From Desulfobacterales bacterium (GTDB taxonomy: Bacteria; Desulfobacterota; Desulfobacteria; Desulfobacterales; JAHEIW01), in NCBI GenBank assembly GCA_030145015.1, contig JAQYWI010000193.1, positions 1 through 9,965 on the forward strand: a stretch of DNA of 9,965 nt, in the 5' to 3' direction. Position numbers and translations under genes: made by a program. The notes under the pieces were generated by a model. It searched no databases. It was not told the DNA's origin and saw only the letters and a list, made by a program, of their open reading frames with translations. Below are positions 6,207 through 9,965 of the stretch, piece by piece (within the stretch, counting starts at the first letter, position 1; each line of letters opens with the position of its first letter).

Positions 6207-7267
6207 AACAATGGTATGAACTTATGGTTAGCCTTCGGAAACGGATAGCGCTTGTATTCATTCAAACGGATCCAGCGAAAGGCAACCGGGCCGCGTAAAT
6301 AAACCCTTCCGGATACATATTTGCAGCAAAAGACATCCATGACGATTTTAAAATGCGTATAGGCATGTTTAACCTTTGCTAAATGCCGGTCAATGTCCAC
6401 ATTCAGATTAACCTCTTCTTTGATTTCCCTGATACAGGCGGCCTGGGCCGACTCGCCATCTCTAATCTTGCCGCCCGGAAATTCCCACAATCCTCCCAGC
6501 AGCCCTTCGGCCTTGCGCCGGGTGATCAGAACCCGATCGTTTTTAAAGACAACCCCCACCGCGATATGATATTGCGGCGTTGCTTTTGACTGTTTGCGTT
6601 TCGGAAAATCGGCGACCTGGTTGGTTTTATGAGCCCGACAAAAGGGATTTAGCGGACAGGCTTCGCAGGAAGGATTACGGGGCTTGCAGATTAAAGCGCC
6701 GAGTTCCATCACGGCCTGGTTGAAGATCCCCGGCTGCTGAGAATCGAGGAGTTTGTCGGCGGCCGCTTTAAACCTGTTTTGAGAACTGGCCTGATTCACA
6801 GGCGCATGAATTTTATACAAGCGGGCCAATACGCGTTTGACATTGCCGTCGACTACCGCATACGGCTGCTCGAAGGCCATGCTCAATACGGCGGCAGCGA
6901 TATAATCGCCAACACCGGGCAGGCTGTGAAAAGCCTCCCACGTATTTGGAATCCTGCCGCCATGATCCTGCACCACCGCCTTGACGGCCCGGTGCAGGTT
7001 TCGAGCCCGGGCGTAATATCCCATCCCCTCCCAGGCTTTGAGAATGGTCTGCAAATCGGCACCGGCCAGCTTTTTAATGTTTGGAAATATTTTTAAAAAT
7101 CGGCGGTAATAGCTTAAAACCGTGTTTACCTGGGTTTGCTGCAGCATCACCTCTGAAACCCAGATACGATAGGGGTTCTTGGATCGGCGCCACGGTAAAT
7201 CGCGGTGATTCGCGAGATACCACTTCATTAAATGTTTTCTCAGGGATTCCAGATCGGTTTTGTTCAT
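6149..7267 (-). CDS. mutY: A/G-specific adenine glycosylase MutY with C-terminal Nudix domain
   Basis: The 372-residue protein excises adenine paired with 8-oxoguanine in base-excision repair. The HhH-GPD domain carries the catalytic E39 (SEVMLQQTQ), the LPGVGDYIA hairpin (116-124) and D140 (VVDGNVKR). The [4Fe-4S] cluster ligands C194, C201, C204 and C210 have the family spacing C-x6-C-x2-C-x5-C. The C-terminal MutT-like domain (about 234-354) has a nearly complete Nudix box at 266-288 (G266, E272, R280, E281, E284, E285), with N287 where a glycine is usual. The start at 7267 puts the conserved WYLANHRDLPWR near residue 16. A start 99 bp further up would add residues encoded by the AT-rich repeat and is rejected. 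No good Shine-Dalgarno sequence is seen. The last 18 residues (355-372) and the stop are encoded by the palindromic element, so the original C-terminus was replaced. The conserved domains appear intact and the enzyme is probably active. Confidence 0.93.
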   Translation of the reverse strand: MNKTDLESLRKHLMKWYLANHRDLPWRRSKNPYRIWVSEVMLQQTQVNTVLSYYRRFLKIFPNIKKLAGADLQTILKAWEGMGYYARARNLHRAVKAVVQDHGGRIPNTWEAFHSLPGVGDYIAAAVLSMAFEQPYAVVDGNVKRVLARLYKIHAPVNQASSQNRFKAAADKLLDSQQPGIFNQAVMELGALICKPRNPSCEACPLNPFCRAHKTNQVADFPKRKQSKATPQYHIAVGVVFKNDRVLITRRKAEGLLGGLWEFPGGKIRDGESAQAACIREIKEEVNLNVDIDRHLAKVKHAYTHFKIVMDVFCCKYVSGRVYLRGPVAFRWIRLNEYKRYPFPKANHKFIPLLEVVSKPHLRPNGCVAGLR

Positions 7268-7321
7268 GCGCAAAAAATTATCTGCCGGGCAACTACATTT
7301 AAATAAATACGAATATCTAAA

Positions 7322-7419
7322 CACGAAATCCGAAACAAACCCGAATACCAAATGACAAAAATTCAAAACATGTTTTAAATATTCGAATTTGAGGTTTATA
7401 TTTTATTTCGAATTTCGTA
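7322..7419. repeat. AT-rich quasi-palindrome between mutY and the DUF255 gene
   Basis: The outer arms 7322-7337 and 7404-7419 are complementary at 13 of 16 positions. A perfect 12-bp palindrome AAAACATGTTTT lies at 7365-7376. Both have the same centre, 7370.5, while the sequence between matches only about half. The ATTTCGAATTTCG at 7405-7417 recurs exactly at 9655-9667 on the other side of the DUF255 gene. This looks like a degenerate dispersed repeat. It occupies most of the 209-bp gap where a mutY promoter would have to lie. A GATAAT upstream of mutY could be a -10 box, but no convincing -35 box accompanies it. Confidence 0.6.
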
Positions 7420-7476
7420 CTTCGGATTTAAAAATAAACATCGATAGTACTTAAATCTGCTCCTCGGGAAAAGGAT

Positions 7477-9561
7477 CTATTTTTTTTTGAGAAGATGTTC
7501 TACCATGGTCTGGACATCCGAAGTGGGCTCTTTGCACGCAAAGCCTTTGCATACATGGGCGGTGGCTTTGCCTTTAACGAGTTGCAGGCCGTCGGTGTAG
7601 CCTGCAAATTTAGCCAGCCGCTCAGCATTTTGGTCCGATTTGACCAGGGTCACCTTATTGGGTGTGAAATTTAGGTTCAACGCAGCCAGCAGTTTGCGGG
7701 CGTCGCTTTTATCGGGTTCGCCGGAAATGACCACCTCCTGGCCCGGGCGAATGGCAAAATCGACACCCAGCAGAAAATAGGTGAAGGCCGTCGGCTGGGA
7801 CTTTACCGTGCCGGCAAAAGTGCGCATCTGCTCGTGGGCTTTAGTATCCCATTTGGGATCACCCGTCAACCGGGCCAGCCACAGCAGGTTTAATAACGAA
7901 ACTGAATTGGCCGAAGGAATCGCACCGTCATACAGTTCTTTGGGCCGTACCGGAAGCTCTGCGCTTTTATTTGCGGTTGAGAAAAAACCGCCGCTGGCTT
8001 CATCCCAAAAATCGTGCAGCATGGTTTTTTGCAACGCAGCCGCTTCTTCAGCGTAGGTCAAATCAAAGGTTGCCTGGTATAAATTCAGCAGCCCGAATAT
8101 CAAAAAGGCATAATCAGCAGCCTGGGCTTCAATGGCCAGTTCTCCGTCTCTGAAGCGATGAAACAGCCTGCCGTGGCCATCCCGCATTTTTGTCAGAATG
8201 AATCGGGCGGAATTCTCTGCGGCCCGGGCGTAATCGGGCTTATTCAGAATCCGGGCAGCCAGAGACAGAGAGGCAATCATCAGGCCGTTCCAGTCGGTCA
8301 GAATCTTGTCGTCTTTGAGCGGGTGAATCCGATCCTTGCGGGATTGAAACAATTTTTGGCAGATTTTTCCCCACTGTGTGTTAATCTCCTGTTCCGTCAG
8401 ATTCAACTCCCCGGCCCATTGGCTCAGAGATTGTTGCAGATGAAGGATGTTGGCCCCGGTTCTTTGTCCGCTGGCTTCGTCGGAAAAATTGCCGTCCGCT
8501 TTCAGATTCAATATTTTTTCCCATACCTCCGATTGGCCGTCCCCCAGCACCTTTCTGAATTCGTCAACGCTCCATACATAAAATTTACCTTCTTCGCCTT
8601 CGCTGTCGGCATCTTCGGCCGAGAAAAATGCACCCTCCGGAGATGTCATATCCCTTAAAACATAGGTAAAGATTTCATGCGCTGTTTGGGCATAAACGTC
8701 ATCTTTGGTGATCTGGTAAGTTTCTAAACAGGCCTGGGCAATGAGGGCCTGGTCGTATAGCATTTTTTCAAAATGCGGCAGCAGCCATTGTGAGTCCGTA
8801 GAATAGCGGTGAAAACCATAGCCGACGTGGTCCCAGATTCCACCCAGTCGCATCGCTTGCAACGTTTTTTCCACCATCTTCAGGGCTTTGGCGTCCGCGG
8901 TGCGGTGATAACAGCGCAGTAAAAAGAGCAGGCGATGGGGCGTCGGAAATTTGGGGGCATTTTCGAACCCGCCGAATTTGGAATCGTAGCCCTGCCAGAT
9001 CAGCTCAAAGGCATGATCCAGTAGGGATTCGCCCGGTTCATCGGCGGCTGAAAAGGTAAATGCCCGCTCTAGCGTGGCCGCGATGCTGGCGGCTGAGGAA
9101 TGCACTTTATCGGTTTGGGATGTCCAGAGGCTGCTTACCTGCTGACACAGTTCGATAAGGCCGGCGCGGCCAAAGCGATTGCGCTTGGGAAGGTAAGTGG
9201 CGGCGAAGAAAGGTTGTTTATCGGGTGTAAGGAACAGGTTCAGAGGCCAGCCGCCGCTTCCGGTTAGCATCTGGCAGGCAGCCATGTAGACGGCATCAAT
9301 ATCCGGTCGTTCCTCCCGGTCCACTTTGATACAGATAAAGGTATCATTCAGAACCCGGGCGACCTCTTCGTCTTCAAAGGATTCTTTTTCCATGACATGA
9401 CACCAGTGGCAGGTGGCATAGCCGATGGAAATAAAAACCGGCTTGTTTTGCGTTTTTGCCAGCGCAAACGTCTCTTCAGACCAGGCATGCCAGTCGACCG
9501 GGTTATGGGCATGCTGCAGAAGATAGGGGCTTTTTTCATTGATTAGGCTGTTGGGAGCCAT
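7477..9561 (-). CDS. DUF255 / YyaL family protein with thioredoxin-like domain
   Basis: This full-length 694-residue protein belongs to the widespread family of bacterial YyaL and animal SPATA20. The N-terminal thioredoxin-like domain (about 1-165) has the family hallmarks [14 protein letters not shown] (11-24), CHWC (C51, C54), [11 protein letters not shown] (78-88) and [11 protein letters not shown] (102-112). The remainder resembles an alpha/alpha six-hairpin barrel of the glycosidase/epimerase type, with [10 protein letters not shown] (196-205) and [10 protein letters not shown] (261-270). The exact reaction of the family is not established. A redox or isomerase role is suggested by the fold but unproven. 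No signal peptide is seen, so it is probably cytosolic. The ATG at 9561 is well supported by AGGAG (9572-9568) 6 bases upstream. The C-terminus ends in three lysines from a run of nine A bases. The gene is separated from mutY by a repeat and is not obviously in its operon. Confidence 0.93.
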   Translation of the reverse strand: MAPNSLINEKSPYLLQHAHNPVDWHAWSEETFALAKTQNKPVFISIGYATCHWCHVMEKESFEDEEVARVLNDTFICIKVDREERPDIDAVYMAACQMLTGSGGWPLNLFLTPDKQPFFAATYLPKRNRFGRAGLIELCQQVSSLWTSQTDKVHSSAASIAATLERAFTFSAADEPGESLLDHAFELIWQGYDSKFGGFENAPKFPTPHRLLFLLRCYHRTADAKALKMVEKTLQAMRLGGIWDHVGYGFHRYSTDSQWLLPHFEKMLYDQALIAQACLETYQITKDDVYAQTAHEIFTYVLRDMTSPEGAFFSAEDADSEGEEGKFYVWSVDEFRKVLGDGQSEVWEKILNLKADGNFSDEASGQRTGANILHLQQSLSQWAGELNLTEQEINTQWGKICQKLFQSRKDRIHPLKDDKILTDWNGLMIASLSLAARILNKPDYARAAENSARFILTKMRDGHGRLFHRFRDGELAIEAQAADYAFLIFGLLNLYQATFDLTYAEEAAALQKTMLHDFWDEASGGFFSTANKSAELPVRPKELYDGAIPSANSVSLLNLLWLARLTGDPKWDTKAHEQMRTFAGTVKSQPTAFTYFLLGVDFAIRPGQEVVISGEPDKSDARKLLAALNLNFTPNKVTLVKSDQNAERLAKFAGYTDGLQLVKGKATAHVCKGFACKEPTSDVQTMVEHLLKKK

Positions 9562-9871
9562 AGTATTCTCCTACTGGTAATACTTTACGGATAGACTAAA
9601 GAGGCGATGCTAATGAATATCGAATCACGCTAAAGACGTGACCTAAAGTCAGGAATTTCGAATTTCGAATTTTCTTTCGGGCCATTCAATTTTCTGTGAG
9701 CAATATAAACTGCGAATCCAAAAATAGGTACTCGAATAGCCATTCGCAACGTATAAAACAGTGGATGTCCTTTTCTCGAAATTAAGCATCACTTAACTTG
9801 CCATTGTCCATTTATGAATTATACTAAGCTATCATACTGATTTAAATAGTATTTTCCATTTAGAGCGTTTG
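9562..9871. other. AT-rich intergenic region upstream of the DUF255 gene
   Basis: No gene is supported here. The stretch holds the DUF255 ribosome binding site (9568-9572), a short hairpin TCACG/CGTGA (9625-9641) and a tandem AATTTCG unit written twice and a bit (9654-9673). That unit matches the repeat at 7405-7417. A 37-codon minus-strand frame (9743-9630) lacks support. A promoter for the DUF255 gene must lie here but none stands out. Confidence 0.5.
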
Positions 9872-9965
9872 TCATATTAACGTTCCGATACGTGCAGTTT
9901 TTTGAGTCTTTTTTGGATTATTAATAACGTCTAAAATAGCTTGATCTAAACGCTCTAATAATTTT
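9872..9965 (-). CDS. C-terminal 30 residues of an unidentified protein, cut by the window edge
   Basis: A minus-strand frame enters from the right edge and ends with TGA at 9874-9872. Its text is protein-like: an amphipathic stretch LLERLDQAILDVINNP followed by the basic KKTQKTARIG and a short end. The frame stays open for all 30 visible codons in a very AT-rich area where stops are frequent by chance, which favours real coding. The helix followed by a basic tail could suit a nucleic-acid-binding or phage-type protein, but this is too little to assign a family. It reads in the same direction as the DUF255 gene, with about 310 bp between. Confidence 0.45.
   Translation of the reverse strand, partial: KLLERLDQAILDVINNPKKTQKTARIGTLI

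Noticed and set aside
7268..7366. Longer MutY start adding 33 residues
   Set aside because: The added residues are encoded by the AT-rich quasi-palindrome, are rich in F, C and V, and precede the normal MutY N-terminus. The start at 7267 fits the family.
7480..7488. Run of nine T bases at the end of the DUF255 gene as a possible frameshift
   Set aside because: The protein already has full family length and ends within three residues of the run, so no lost C-terminal domain needs explaining.
9630..9743. Minus-strand frame of 37 codons (starts MAIRVPIFGF)
   Set aside because: It has no ribosome binding site, its second half is encoded by the AATTTCG tandem repeat, and it has no supporting context.

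Overview
The window reads as a chromosomal stretch of a bacterium of middling GC content. It carries six confident protein genes, two of low confidence or partial, and an unusual density of intergenic palindromes and short tandem repeats. No rRNA, tRNA, phage, plasmid or CRISPR feature was seen. The gene set and the repeat style fit a Gram-negative anaerobe such as a member of the Desulfobacterota. The gene set includes a B12-dependent-type radical SAM protein, a short AlaX editing protein, a DUF255/YyaL thioredoxin-like protein and MutY with a MutT-like tail. The taxonomic guess is inference and no marker gene in the window proves it.

Layout from left to right. A minus-strand Cof-type HAD phosphatase (1-736) runs off the left edge just after its last catalytic motif. 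A near-consensus sigma-70 promoter sits so close to its ATG that the mRNA may be leaderless. The next kilobase (737-1762) holds a perfect 28-bp palindrome, a doubtful small ORF that may be a frameshifted remnant, and a run of four or five hairpins. These hairpins lead into a 659-residue plus-strand protein (1763-3742). Its C-terminal quarter is a LOG-type nucleotide-binding domain and its first 470 residues match nothing I recognise. A long GAGTACGAGGAC-type hairpin lies between this gene and the convergent minus-strand block.

The minus-strand block reads in transcription order: DUF255/YyaL-like protein (9561-7477), mutY (7267-6149), B12-binding radical SAM protein (6035-4371), short AlaX-like tRNA editing protein (4340-3900). 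Only the last two are close enough (30 bp) to look like a clear operon. The others are separated by repeats. A 144-bp MITE-like nested palindrome forms the 3' end of mutY and supplies its stop codon. An 8-bp tandem repeat overlaps the start codon of the radical SAM gene. An AT-rich quasi-palindrome lies between the DUF255 gene and mutY. At the right edge, after about 300 bp of AT-rich non-coding sequence, the last 30 codons of another minus-strand gene are visible.

Most genes look like housekeeping or quality-control functions: removal of adenine mispaired with 8-oxoguanine, clearing of mischarged tRNA, and phosphate ester or nucleotide clean-up. I see no complete defence or mobile system. 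The items most worth a second look are the LOG fusion protein with its structured leader and the repeats that intrude on mutY and on the radical SAM start.
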